From Stigmatella ashevillena (GTDB taxonomy: Bacteria; Myxococcota; Myxococcia; Myxococcales; Myxococcaceae), in NCBI RefSeq assembly GCF_028368975.1, contig NZ_JAQNDM010000002.1, forward strand, positions 248,001-312,000: a DNA stretch of 64,000 nucleotides, read 5' to 3'. A model generated the notes under the pieces. That model was not told where the DNA came from and did not search any database. It saw only the letters and a list, made by a program, of their open reading frames with translations. The translations under genes and the position numbers were made by a program. Positions 33,723 to 42,797 of this stretch are shown in pieces; positions within the stretch are counted from its first letter, which is position 1; every line of letters starts with the position of its first letter.

Positions 33723-36115
33723 GCAACCGGCTCGTGGAGGGTCTTCTCGGCGGGGAAGATCAACCGGAACGTCGTCCCCTGGCCTGGCTGGCTGTCGACG
33801 GAGATCTCCCCGCCAAAGCTCGTGACGATGCCCTGGCAGACGAAGAGTCCCAGTCCCGTGCCCTCGCCCACCGGCTTGGTGGTGAAGAAGGGATCGAAGA
33901 TGCGGGCCCTCAGGTCCGCGGGAATCCCGCCTCCCGTGTCCTTCACCTCGACGATGACGTGCTGCTGGGCCGAGCGCAGCGTGATGCGGATCTCGTTGTT
34001 CTCGGGCTGCCCCGGCGTGATGGCCTGGGCGGCGTTGATGAAGAGGTTGAGGAAGACCTGGGCGAAGCGGCCCTCGCTGCCCTGCACCCGGGGGATGTCC
34101 ATGTAGTCCCGCACCACCCGGGCCCGGGGGCGCAGCTCGGCGCGGGCGATGGTGAGCGCCGACTCGATGACGTGCTTCAGGTTGACGGGGGCTGGGGCCT
34201 CGTCGTCCGCGCGCGAGAGCATCTTCAGATCTCCGACGATCTGCCGCATGCGGGTGGTTCCCATCGACGCCTCGCGCAGCACCTCCTCCAGCTCCGCCAC
34301 CCGGCCCGGGGGCAGCTCCCGCGCCACCGCTTGAAGCTCGGCCGACATGAAGTCCAGGTTGGACACCACGAAGGCCAGCGGGTTGTTGATCTCATGCGCC
34401 ACGCCAGCAGCCAGCGTGCCCATGGCCACCAACCGGTCCGAGAGCACCAGCCGCGTCTGCATCTGCCTGCGCTCGGTGAGATCCCTCGCGCTGATGACGG
34501 TGGCCGGCTCGCCCAGGAAGGCGAGGCTCAGGCAGCTCACCTCGGCCGTCAGCACCCGGCCATTGGCGCTCAGGAAGCGCAGCTCCCGGGCGCCGCTCTG
34601 GCCTCGCCCCGGGGGCCCCAGCATCGCCTGGGCCAGGGCGCGATCCTCCGGGTGCACGAAGTCCAGCAGCGAGGAGCCTTCCACCCGGGACGCGGGTTGC
34701 TTCAGGAAGACCAGCGCGGAGGGGTTCACATAGACGAGCGGGCCTCCCCGGTGGACGAAGATGGCCTCGGGCGAGCGCTCGATCAGCGAGCGGAAGCTCT
34801 CCTCGGAGTGCCGCAGCGCCACCTCGGTCCGGGTGTGCTCGGTGATGTCCAGCGCCGCGTGGGCCAGGAGCTTCTGTCCGGCCTTGTCCCGCAGGGTGAA
34901 GCGGTAGGTGATCCAATGGCACGGCTTGCCGTCCAGGGAGGGAATGATCGCCTCGGTCACGGAGGGTTGCCCCGTCTCGAGCACCTCGAGATCCTGCTGG
35001 CGTATCCGCTTCGCCACCTCGGGCGGCATGAGCTCCGCGTCCGTCATGCTGCGCAGGTCCGCCTTTCCCAGCGTGTAGAAGCGCCGGAAGGGCTCGTTGG
35101 CCCAGACGTACCGGCCCTCGGCGTCTTTCATGAGGGCCAGGGCGGGACTGTTGTCCATGAAAGAGGTGAACATCTGCTGCGTGTCCTGGAGCGCGGCGAG
35201 CGCGGCGCCGTGCTCGGCCACCAGCGTCTGCTTGGCCTCGTAGTCGGAGGCGTTGGCCATGGCGGCCCCGAGCATCACGGCCAGCAGCTCCAGGGTCCGT
35301 CGGCTCCGCTCACCGAAGGCATGGGGCCGGGCGGAGACGATGTTGAGGACGCCCTTCACGCCCCCCCCGGCCTTCAAGGGCACGGTGATCATGGAGCGGA
35401 TGCCCAGCCGGCGGCTGCCCTCCCGGTTCACTCGGGAGTCCGTCTCGGTATCGTCAATGAGCAGCACCTCTCCGCTCAAAAGGCTGGGACTCGCCAGGCT
35501 CGTATCGGCCTGGAGCTGGAGGCCCGAGAAGGGCTCCAGGCTCCCGAGGGAGACGCGGTAGCGCAGCATGTCGGCCTCCAGCAGCCCGAGCGACACGCCC
35601 TCTGCCTCGCAGAGCGCGCGCGCCTGCTCGCAGATGCGCTCCATGACCCGCTGGAGATCCAACCCCGCCTGCATGATGTCGCTCTGGATCTGGATGACGT
35701 CCGCCATCCGCGACAGCTCGTTGCGGCTGGACGCCCCCAGGGCCTGCTGCCGGGCGAACGCGGCTCGCCGGTGCGCCAGCAACCCGAGCCGCGTGCGCAC
35801 CTCCACGGGCGGAAAAGGGGCCACCAGGAACTCATCCACGCCCGCCGCCAGCAGAGGCGCCAACATCGCCTCGTCCAGGCAAGGTGCCAGGCCCAGGATG
35901 AGCGTCCCGGGGGCCGCACTGGCCCGCAGCGACTCCAGCCATTGCGCATCGCGGCTCAGACGCGTGGCCTCCACGGCCAACACCTCCACGCACTCCGTGG
36001 CGAGCACCCGTCCGGCGGCCTGGGCATCCGGCTCCACGAGCACGAGGTGGCCCAAGCGCGTCAGCTCGTCGATGAGTTCTGGATAGGCTCCGATGGTGAC
36101 GAGAAGAATTCTCAT
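33677..36115 (-). CDS. GAF/PAS sensor histidine kinase with pseudo-receiver
   Basis: An 812-residue cytoplasmic kinase. An N-terminal receiver-like fold (1-115) has lost the acidic pocket: strand 1 ends LVTIG, the phosphorylation strand reads EVLAVEAT and the switch Lys position reads LVAPF, so it is a pseudo-receiver. Then come a GAF domain (about 150-300), PAS domains (about 325-440 and 450-560), a HisKA dimerisation helix with the phospho-accepting His in GVAHEINNPL (about 585) and a HATPase_c domain (N box LFINAAQAI, G1 DTGGGIP, F box DPFFTTKP, G2 GTGLGL). There are no membrane segments, so the signal is internal. No response regulator is adjacent. Divergent from the WbqC-like gene. Confidence 0.9.
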   Translation of the reverse strand: MRILLVTIGAYPELIDELTRLGHLVLVEPDAQAAGRVLATECVEVLAVEATRLSRDAQWLESLRASAAPGTLILGLAPCLDEAMLAPLLAAGVDEFLVAPFPPVEVRTRLGLLAHRRAAFARQQALGASSRNELSRMADVIQIQSDIMQAGLDLQRVMERICEQARALCEAEGVSLGLLEADMLRYRVSLGSLEPFSGLQLQADTSLASPSLLSGEVLLIDDTETDSRVNREGSRRLGIRSMITVPLKAGGGVKGVLNIVSARPHAFGERSRRTLELLAVMLGAAMANASDYEAKQTLVAEHGAALAALQDTQQMFTSFMDNSPALALMKDAEGRYVWANEPFRRFYTLGKADLRSMTDAELMPPEVAKRIRQQDLEVLETGQPSVTEAIIPSLDGKPCHWITYRFTLRDKAGQKLLAHAALDITEHTRTEVALRHSEESFRSLIERSPEAIFVHRGGPLVYVNPSALVFLKQPASRVEGSSLLDFVHPEDRALAQAMLGPPGRGQSGARELRFLSANGRVLTAEVSCLSLAFLGEPATVISARDLTERRQMQTRLVLSDRLVAMGTLAAGVAHEINNPLAFVVSNLDFMSAELQAVARELPPGRVAELEEVLREASMGTTRMRQIVGDLKMLSRADDEAPAPVNLKHVIESALTIARAELRPRARVVRDYMDIPRVQGSEGRFAQVFLNLFINAAQAITPGQPENNEIRITLRSAQQHVIVEVKDTGGGIPADLRARIFDPFFTTKPVGEGTGLGLFVCQGIVTSFGGEISVDSQPGQGTTFRLIFPAEKTLHEPVAQSAMPACGAFASRV

Positions 36116-36225
36116 GTTGTTGAAAGTCCCCCCCTTCGCCGATGTGTCCCCACCATTTCAGCCCCGAGTGGAAAAGTCCACTCTCAATGTGATTTTACAG
36201 CGGGAAGCTGCTGGGTGATGTCGGA

Positions 36226-36234
36226 TGGTATACT
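36226..36234 (+). promoter_or_regulatory. extended -10 promoter of a leaderless transcript
   Basis: TGGTATACT matches an extended -10 element (TGnTATAAT, one mismatch in the hexamer) and ends 6 bases before the GTG start at 36241, so transcription would start at the start codon. No good -35 element is seen 17 bases upstream, which extended -10 promoters tolerate. The same intergenic region holds a 7-bp hairpin, GAGTGGA/TCCACTC (36166-36183), on the kinase side. Confidence 0.45.
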
Positions 36235-36240
36235 TCCTCT

Positions 36241-37020
36241 GTGTCAGGCACTCCCGGCGTCGTCGTGGCGGAGCAACCCCACTACCTGCCCTGGCTGGAC
36301 TTCTACGAGCAGCTGGCGAGGGCCCACACGCTGGTAGTCCTGGACAACGTGCAGTGGTTGCGGCGGGGATGGCAGCGGCGCGCGCGAGTGGCCCTGCCCC
36401 ACCATGTTCCCACTCCCTCCGCCACCGAACCGGGCTTCCAGTGGCTCACCGTTCCGCTGGAGGACGCCCACCGGGACAGCCTCCTTTCCGAGCTGGCGGT
36501 GGATTCGCGCCAGCCTTGGGCACGCAAGCACTTGCAGGCCTTCCGCACCTTATATGGACAGCGGCCCTATTTCCGCACCCAGGTGTTGCCCCGGCTGGAG
36601 TTCTTCTACGCGCAGGTGGCCGAGGCGCGCGGGCCGGGGTCGCTGCTGAGCACCTTGCTGGCCAGCATGGCGCTCTTCTCCGAGCCGCTGGGCCTGAGCC
36701 CCCGGGTGGTGTTGGCGTCCACGCTGGAGCGCTCCCACCCGGATCGAACGGGGCGCCTGGCCTCGTACTGCGCGCAGCTCGGGGGGGACACGTACTACTC
36801 GGGCGTCGGCTCGATGTACGTCCAACCCTCCTTCTTTCGCGAGGTGGGGGTGCGCCTGCTGTGGCAGCACTTTCGCTACCCCGCGTATCCCCAAGGGCGA
36901 GAGGGCCGCTTCGTGGTGGGCCTGTCCATCGTGGATGTGCTCTCCAACGTGTCCTTGGACGAGGTGCGCGAGTGGCTGAAGCCCTCGCCGTGGGGGCCCT
37001 TCGCCCCTCCTGCGGGATGA
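36241..37020 (+). CDS. WbqC family protein
   Basis: A 259-residue protein of the WbqC family (PF08889 type), recognised by EQPHYLPWLDFYEQLARA followed by LVVLDNVQWLRR and YSGVGSMYVQPSFF. Members occur in O-antigen and other sugar or secondary-metabolite clusters, but the reaction is not well defined; roles in sugar or glycine N-acylation steps have been proposed. The start is GTG at 36241, which would make the mRNA leaderless. A later GTG (36265) is possible. No glycan genes surround it. It converges with the AAA ATPase gene, with a 1-base gap. Confidence 0.8.
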   Translation: MSGTPGVVVAEQPHYLPWLDFYEQLARAHTLVVLDNVQWLRRGWQRRARVALPHHVPTPSATEPGFQWLTVPLEDAHRDSLLSELAVDSRQPWARKHLQAFRTLYGQRPYFRTQVLPRLEFFYAQVAEARGPGSLLSTLLASMALFSEPLGLSPRVVLASTLERSHPDRTGRLASYCAQLGGDTYYSGVGSMYVQPSFFREVGVRLLWQHFRYPAYPQGREGRFVVGLSIVDVLSNVSLDEVREWLKPSPWGPFAPPAG

Positions 37021-37021
37021 G

Positions 37022-38683
37022 CTACGGGGAGGGAGGCGGCTCCTTGTCGAAGCGGACGAAGTAGCTGCGCACGGCGCGGTCCAGCAGCACGGGGTTGAGC
37101 TGGGGAACGATGCCCAGGTAGTTCGCCATGTCGATGACCTGATCCAGCAGATCTCGGGGCTGGCAGGCGGCGAACAGGCGGCCCGTGGCGCGGTAGTGCT
37201 TTTCCACCAGGTACTCCACCATGGCGGCGTCATAGGCGACCCCGCGCTTGTGGCAGATGTCCTCGAAGAGCTGGAAGAACTGCTCCTCGTCCGGGCGATG
37301 CACCTCGAGCTTGTAGCGCACGCGGCGCAAGAAGGCGTCGTCCACCAGATCCGAGGGCTCCAGGTTGGTGGAGAAGGCGGCGAACACATCGAAGGGCACC
37401 TGCACCTTCTTGCCCGTGTGCAGGGTGATGTTGTCCGTGTCGCTCTCCAGCGGGACGATCCACCGGTTGAGCAGATCCACCGGAGAGACCTTCTGCCGCC
37501 CGAAGTCGTCGATGAGCAGGACGCCGTTGGTGGCCTTCATCTGGAAGGACGCCTCGTAGAACTTCACCTCGGGCGAGTAGACGAGATCCAGCATCTCCAT
37601 CGTCAGCTCGCCGCCGACCACCACCATGGGCCGGCGGCAGCGCACCCAGCGCCGGTCATACGGCGGCTGGCCCGGCTCATCGTCGATCGCACGGTGGAGG
37701 ATGTTGTCGTAGATGCGGACGATGAAGTCGTCGATGAGGACGGCGTGGGGAACGAAGATGTCCCCCTCGAAGCAGTTGACCATGCGCTGGCAGATGGCCG
37801 TCTTGCCATTGCCGGGGGGCCCGTAGAAGAAGATGGCGCGGCCCGAGTTCATCGCGGGGCCGATGCCGTCGAAGATGTAGTCGCGAATGATGAGATCGCT
37901 GAACTTGTCCTCCATCTGCTCGCGGGTGATGCGGTTGCCGCGGATGGTCTGCTTGCGCACGGCCTGGACCCACTCCTGGAGGGAAACGGGGGCGGGGCCG
38001 TTGTAGCGATTGCGGTCGAGGATCTGCCGCAGCATGTCGGTGGCGAACGAGGTGAGCTGGTAGATCATCGTGGACTTGCCCACGCCGGATGAGCCGCCGC
38101 CGCGGATGTCCAGGTACTTCTGGCGGCGCAGCCCCTCGATGATTTCATCCACGAGGGCGGTGGGCAGCTTGAGGCGGTTGGCGATGTCCATGCCGCGCAT
38201 CTCGCCGGCGAAGAAGATGGCCTTGAGGATGAGCTCCTCGACCATGGAGACGGTGAGGCCGCACTCCTCGAGCGTCCGCGGCTGTTGAGGCCAGTAGCGG
38301 TGGGTGGGCGGGGCGGCGGGCTCAATGGCGCGGCGCTGGCTGGTGCCCGTGCGGCGTTCGGGAATGGCGCCCACCTGGACCGGTGTGCGGCGCTCCGTGC
38401 CCACGTACCCGGTGTGGGTCGTCGCACGGCGGTCAGGGCCGTTGTAGCCCGCAGGGTGGGGGGCAGCACGGCGCTCGGCTCCCGGCTCGCTGGGCGGCAG
38501 CACCGGCGGCGCACTGGCGGGAACTTTGGGCCGAAGGGGTGCGGACACCGTGGGACTCACGGAGAGTTGTGGCTCCACCACGACCGACGGCATCTCCTTG
38601 GGGGTGATGCTGCGGTTCGGATCGGTGTCCAGTTCCGGTGGTTCGAACCCTGGGGGAACTCCCGGCCTCTTCATCTCGGGCAT
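37022..38683 (-). CDS. AAA-type ATPase with RR-repeat N-terminus
   Basis: A 553-residue ATPase. The first 115 residues are Pro-rich and disordered-looking, with repeated acidic-Arg-Arg units (AERRAAP, GPDRRAT, GTERRTP, PERRTG). A winged-helix-like region follows (about 130-200). The ATPase domain (about 255-540) has Walker A FFYGPPGNGKTAIC and Walker B GVLLIDDFGRQ, and a sensor-like FAAFSTNLEP. A second glycine loop, GGGSSGVGKSTM (about 195-206), also fits GxxxxGK[ST] but lies in the helical part, so it may not bind nucleotide. I know related proteins from myxobacteria and other bacteria near pilus or secretion genes, but nothing here supports a particular target. Divergent from the acyl-CoA dehydrogenase gene. 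Confidence 0.8.
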   Translation of the reverse strand: MPEMKRPGVPPGFEPPELDTDPNRSITPKEMPSVVVEPQLSVSPTVSAPLRPKVPASAPPVLPPSEPGAERRAAPHPAGYNGPDRRATTHTGYVGTERRTPVQVGAIPERRTGTSQRRAIEPAAPPTHRYWPQQPRTLEECGLTVSMVEELILKAIFFAGEMRGMDIANRLKLPTALVDEIIEGLRRQKYLDIRGGGSSGVGKSTMIYQLTSFATDMLRQILDRNRYNGPAPVSLQEWVQAVRKQTIRGNRITREQMEDKFSDLIIRDYIFDGIGPAMNSGRAIFFYGPPGNGKTAICQRMVNCFEGDIFVPHAVLIDDFIVRIYDNILHRAIDDEPGQPPYDRRWVRCRRPMVVVGGELTMEMLDLVYSPEVKFYEASFQMKATNGVLLIDDFGRQKVSPVDLLNRWIVPLESDTDNITLHTGKKVQVPFDVFAAFSTNLEPSDLVDDAFLRRVRYKLEVHRPDEEQFFQLFEDICHKRGVAYDAAMVEYLVEKHYRATGRLFAACQPRDLLDQVIDMANYLGIVPQLNPVLLDRAVRSYFVRFDKEPPPSP

Positions 38684-38769
38684 GGGGATCAGCCTACCCC
38701 ACTCTTCCCGATTTCTCCGCCCTCCCCTGGGGCCATTTCCCCCCTGAAACCCAGTGTTACCGTAGGAGC

Positions 38770-40428
38770 ATGAGCTTCTTTCAGGACGGCCCCCGGCTCG
38801 GGAACCAGTACGACGATGACTCCCTGCTCCAAGGCTACCTGGCCCGCAAGCTGCCCGAGGAGCTGAGACGCTCCCTCACGGACGGGTTTCGCGAGTTGGG
38901 CGAGCTGAGCGGACGGTACTTCTATGAGTTCCAACTGAGGGACCGGCTCAACGAGCCGACGCTGACGCAGTGGGATGCGTGGGGGCAGCGGGTGGACCGG
39001 ATCGACGTGACGCCCCTGTGGCGCGAGGCGGCGACGTTGACGGCGCGGCACGGCCTGGTGGCGGTGGCCTACGAGCAGAAGAGCGCCGAGCTGAGCCGGA
39101 TCCACCAGTTCGCGCTCAACTACGTCATCCAGCCCTCGCTGGACGTCTACTCGTGCCCCCTGGCCATGACGGACGGGGCGGCGCAGACGCTGGTGTCGCT
39201 GGGCAACACGGCGCTGATCGATCGCGCCCTGCCCCACCTGACATCGCGGGATCCGGCGGAGTTCTGGACGTCGGGCCAGTGGATGACCGAGCGTACGGGA
39301 GGCTCGGATGTGGGGCTGACGGAGACGGTGGCGCGGCAGACGCCGGAGGGCTGGCGGCTGTACGGGACGAAGTGGTTCACCTCGGCGATGACGGCCCAGA
39401 TGGCCCTGACGCTGGCGCGGCCCGAGGGCAATGGACCGGGCGGCAAGGGGCTGGCGCTGTTCTACGTGGAAACGCGCAAGCCAGACGGGCTCATGAATGG
39501 GATTTTCGTCAACCGGCTGAAGGACAAGCTGGGAACGCGCAAGGTGCCCACGGCGGAGCTGACGCTGGACGGAGCGCTGGCGGTCCCGGTGGCGGGGCTG
39601 ACAGACGGCATCCGACACATGTCGCCCATGCTGAACGTGACCCGGACGTGGACCGCGGTGGGCGCGGTCTGGTTTATGCGGCGGGCGATGGCGCTGGCCA
39701 GGGACTACGCCTCGCGGCGGGTACAGTTCGGCGCGCCGCTGTCGCAGAAGCCGCTGCACGTGGACACGCTGGCGGGGATGGAGGCGGAGTTCGAGGGGGC
39801 TTTCCTCCTGGCCTTCCGGGCGGTGGAGTTGCTGGGCCGGTTGGAGGCGAAGACCGCCACGGAGGAAGACCTTCAGTTGCAGCGGCTGGTCACGCCGCTG
39901 GCGAAGCTGACCACGGGCAAGCAGACGGTGGCGCTGACCTCGGAGGCACTGGAGAGCTTTGGCGGCGCGGGCTACGTGGAGGACACAGGGCTGCCGAGAT
40001 TGCTGGCGGACGCCCAGGTCCTGAGCATCTGGGAGGGCACGACGAACGTGCTCTCTCTGGATGCGCTGCGGGCCTTGGCGAAGGAAGGCACGCTGGAGGT
40101 GTTCCACGAGGATGTGGAGGCGCGGCTGGCGGGGGCGAAGGACTCCCGGCTCAAGCCGTGCGTGAAGGCGGCGCAGGACGCGCTGGAGCACGCCCGGGGC
40201 TGGATGTCCCAGGCCCTGGCGAACCCGGCGGGATTGGAAGCGGGGGCGAGGCGCTTCGCGCTCACGCTGGGCCGGACGATGGAGCTGGCCTTGTTGGTGG
40301 AGCATGCCCAGTGGTGTTGGGACCATGGCCACGGACCGAAAGTCCTGGCCGCGGCCCGGCGGTTCATGCGCCACGGCGTGAACCTGATCACCGACATGGA
40401 CCTGGACGACTCCCAGCTACTGGCGTGA
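38770..40428 (+). CDS. AidB-like acyl-CoA dehydrogenase
   Basis: A 552-residue flavoprotein of the acyl-CoA dehydrogenase superfamily, in the larger AidB subgroup (about 540 residues). Flavin-binding stretches are MTERTGGSDVGLTET and YGTKWFTSAM; AidB-like features include the NRLKDKLGTRKVPTAEL segment, the MxNVTRxWTA loop and IWEGTTNVLSLDALR. E. coli AidB belongs to the adaptive response to alkylation and binds DNA through its C-terminal domain. Whether this protein has that role or is a branched-chain acyl-CoA dehydrogenase is not settled. The ATG at 38770 follows TAGGAG. It overlaps the convergent lnt gene by 12 bases. Confidence 0.88.
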   Translation: MSFFQDGPRLGNQYDDDSLLQGYLARKLPEELRRSLTDGFRELGELSGRYFYEFQLRDRLNEPTLTQWDAWGQRVDRIDVTPLWREAATLTARHGLVAVAYEQKSAELSRIHQFALNYVIQPSLDVYSCPLAMTDGAAQTLVSLGNTALIDRALPHLTSRDPAEFWTSGQWMTERTGGSDVGLTETVARQTPEGWRLYGTKWFTSAMTAQMALTLARPEGNGPGGKGLALFYVETRKPDGLMNGIFVNRLKDKLGTRKVPTAELTLDGALAVPVAGLTDGIRHMSPMLNVTRTWTAVGAVWFMRRAMALARDYASRRVQFGAPLSQKPLHVDTLAGMEAEFEGAFLLAFRAVELLGRLEAKTATEEDLQLQRLVTPLAKLTTGKQTVALTSEALESFGGAGYVEDTGLPRLLADAQVLSIWEGTTNVLSLDALRALAKEGTLEVFHEDVEARLAGAKDSRLKPCVKAAQDALEHARGWMSQALANPAGLEAGARRFALTLGRTMELALLVEHAQWCWDHGHGPKVLAAARRFMRHGVNLITDMDLDDSQLLA

Positions 40429-42057
40429 TTTCAGAGGGCCTACCGAAGCCAGCAGCAGCGCCACGCCCAACACCAAGGCGGTAGGCCCGAACCAATCTCC
40501 CCAAGCCACCATCAGCGTGCCGATGTGCCGCGTGGGAGGCACCGTCATCAGCACGCCGGCGCGCTGGCCCACCTGGGCCTCGCGGGTGATGTCTCCCGTG
40601 GGGGTGATGAGCGCGGAGATGCCCGAGTTGGTGGCCCGGACCTGCGGCAACCGCGTCTCGATGCTCCGGAAGGCCGCCACTGTCAGGTGCAGCCTGGGCC
40701 CGGCGGACGTTCCGAACCACGAGTCGTTCGAGAGCGTTACGATGAGCTCCGCGCCCTGGCTCACCGCCTGCGCCACGTAGCCTGGGAAGATGGCCTCGTA
40801 GCAGATGAGCGGCGCCACCTTGAGCACCCGCCCTCCGCGCAGCGGGAAATCCAGCGACTGCGGACCAGGTCCCCGCTTCCACGTGCCCAGCCAGGGCAGG
40901 AGGCCTCGGAGCAAGGGCGTGTCCACCGCCTCGGGGATCCACTCCGTCAACGGAAACAACAGCGTCTTGCGGTAGGAGGCGAACTCCAGCCGCTTCTCGT
41001 CTTCCTGTCCCACGGGGCCCAGGAACATCGCGGCGTTGAACTCACGCTCCTGCGCCAGCTCGTAGGCGCCGAAGATGAGCGGCATCTGGCGCTCGCCCAC
41101 GAAGGTGATGAGCTCGCGGTCGAATTCCTCGCCCTCCTCGCTCTTCGGAGAGCCGAACGTCGTCGGATACACCGTCTCCGGCCAGACGAGCAGATCAGGC
41201 CGGGTGTTCTTCATCAACTCATCGGACAGCGTGTAGTGCGTATCCAGGATCATCCGGAGCGCATCGAACGTCCCCAGCTTCGCCGCGAGCTGGCCGTAGT
41301 TCGTGATGTTCGCCTGCACCACGCCCACGGTCAGTCCCGGTCCCGTCCCGGCTTGCGCGCTTACGTACCGGTACCGGAGTGCGCCATACCCGGCGAGTGT
41401 CGCCAGCAGGGCCACGGCCACCCCCAGGGGGGCGCGCAGCGGCTTGCCTCCGGGCCACCGCCCTCCCTGGGCCGCGAAAGCCCGCATCGCCGCGAGCACG
41501 CACTCGTTGACGAGAAAGAGCACCGCCGTCAGCCCATGCGCCCCGGCAACATCCGCGCCCTGCCTCAACCAGACGGAGCCGTGCAGGCCATGCCCCAGCG
41601 TGTCCGCGAAGAGCTTGGGCCAGGCCCATTCCGTGCCTACGTAGACCAGCGCCGCCGTCAGCCCCACCCGGAGGAATGCGCCTTCGGGCGCAGCCCGCCG
41701 CGTCAGGTGCCGCGCCAGCGCCGCGGTGATGAACTGAGGCTGAAGCACCGGCGCGCACAGCAGCAGCACGAGCCAGTAGGCCCACCCACCGGAGGACTGG
41801 GCGTACTCGCGCAGGGAGTCCGCGAACCATCCAAAAACGATCCCGGTGAAGACGACGCTGAGCACCCATCCGGCAGCCAGTGCCTGCCACACCGTGCGAA
41901 GCCGGTGGAGCACGGCCAGCCAGGGCACCAGGGCCACGAAGCCCACCCACACCCAAGCCGCCTCCACCCGCCCATACAGCAAGACCAGCAACGAGGACGC
42001 CACGGACCCGAGGAAGATCTCCCCCGCCCGGCGCCGCAGGGACGGCTCCAGGCTCAT
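40417..42057 (-). CDS. lnt: apolipoprotein N-acyltransferase
   Basis: An inner-membrane enzyme of 546 residues that adds the third acyl chain to the N-terminal Cys of lipoproteins, completing maturation for outer-membrane export. About six N-terminal helices (10-225) precede a nitrilase-type domain (240-510) and a final helix. The catalytic triad is readable: Glu294 in WPETVYP, Lys364 in YRKTLLFP and Cys419 in LICYEAIFP. Several lipoproteins encoded in this window (the two GH43 enzymes, the YtfQ-like protein, the VWA protein) would be substrates. The ATG at 42055-42057 overlaps the stop of the upstream membrane-protein gene (ATGA). Confidence 0.93.
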   Translation of the reverse strand: MSLEPSLRRRAGEIFLGSVASSLLVLLYGRVEAAWVWVGFVALVPWLAVLHRLRTVWQALAAGWVLSVVFTGIVFGWFADSLREYAQSSGGWAYWLVLLLCAPVLQPQFITAALARHLTRRAAPEGAFLRVGLTAALVYVGTEWAWPKLFADTLGHGLHGSVWLRQGADVAGAHGLTAVLFLVNECVLAAMRAFAAQGGRWPGGKPLRAPLGVAVALLATLAGYGALRYRYVSAQAGTGPGLTVGVVQANITNYGQLAAKLGTFDALRMILDTHYTLSDELMKNTRPDLLVWPETVYPTTFGSPKSEEGEEFDRELITFVGERQMPLIFGAYELAQEREFNAAMFLGPVGQEDEKRLEFASYRKTLLFPLTEWIPEAVDTPLLRGLLPWLGTWKRGPGPQSLDFPLRGGRVLKVAPLICYEAIFPGYVAQAVSQGAELIVTLSNDSWFGTSAGPRLHLTVAAFRSIETRLPQVRATNSGISALITPTGDITREAQVGQRAGVLMTVPPTRHIGTLMVAWGDWFGPTALVLGVALLLASVGPLKSRQ

Positions 42058-42710
42058 GGCTCCTGCTCCACCGTCTCGCCGGACTTCGGCTCTTCGAGGA
42101 GCTGGATGGGCATGCCCGGAGGCGCCAGCTCGGGCGGGACGATCCCGTTCTCCGTCACCTTCATTGGCTGGCCATTCGCGTCCAGGGGAGGACCATCTGG
42201 GCTGAACATCAAAATGGCGGGCAGGCGCTCGCCATCATCGGTGGCCTGGTAGTGGCGCACGTACCCGGGAGGAAGCTCGAAGTCCTCCGGCACGATGATG
42301 CCCTTCTTGAGGGGATCCGTCCCGGGCGCGGGGAACAGCATGAGGCCGGTGGGGGCCTCGCCTGGCTTCGGCATCTCGAAGACTCCCTCGGGAATCTGCT
42401 CCAGCACTTCCTGGGGAATGGCGGCCACCTCGGCTTGCAGGTGCTTGGGCAACGGAGGCCGAGCAGGTACGGGGCGAGGAGGAGGCGCGGGGTGGGGCCT
42501 GGGCGGAGGAGGCTCCTGTTGGGAGAAGATCGGCAGACTCTCCACCGTCGGCGTGTCGAAGACCAGCCATGCGCTCAGGGCCAGGAAGACACAGGTGAAG
42601 ACAATTCCCAGCCGGAGCACCCACGTGGCACCGCTCGTGCGCCGGTGTTCGATCCGGACGACCCCATCGCTGTCGACGCGCCGATTGGGAGCTGGTTGCT
42701 GCGCCGACAT
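42054..42710 (-). CDS. single-pass membrane protein with Pro-rich segment
   Basis: An unrecognised protein of 218 residues. A charged N-terminus is followed by one membrane helix (LRLGIVFTCVFLALSAWLVF, about 34-53), a Pro-rich spacer (about 65-90), and a C-terminal domain of about 120 residues rich in Pro/Gly/Glu, probably outside the cytoplasm. It is translationally coupled to lnt by a 4-base overlap, so a role in lipoprotein maturation or the envelope is the natural guess but has no motif support. The ATG at 42708-42710 is 27 bases downstream of a good -10-like element; see the promoter entry. Confidence 0.6.
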   Translation of the reverse strand: MSAQQPAPNRRVDSDGVVRIEHRRTSGATWVLRLGIVFTCVFLALSAWLVFDTPTVESLPIFSQQEPPPPRPHPAPPPRPVPARPPLPKHLQAEVAAIPQEVLEQIPEGVFEMPKPGEAPTGLMLFPAPGTDPLKKGIIVPEDFELPPGYVRHYQATDDGERLPAILMFSPDGPPLDANGQPMKVTENGIVPPELAPPGMPIQLLEEPKSGETVEQEP

Positions 42711-42736
42711 GCTCGCTCGTGACCTCCAGGCTTCGT

Positions 42737-42765
42737 ATAGTACCGGCCCCTTCCGCCGAGGCCAA
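42737..42765 (-). promoter_or_regulatory. housekeeping-type promoter for the membrane protein-lnt operon
   Basis: Read on the minus strand: TTGGCC (42765-42760), a 17-base spacer, then TACTAT (42742-42737). Each hexamer matches the -35/-10 consensus at four of six positions. A start near 42730 would leave a leader of about 20 bases before the ATG at 42710. On the plus strand the same bases include TATAGT (42736-42741), a possible -10 for the divergent gene at 42798. Confidence 0.4.
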
Positions 42766-42797
42766 CCGCCCCGCCCGGACGTTCTTCCCCAAGCCCC

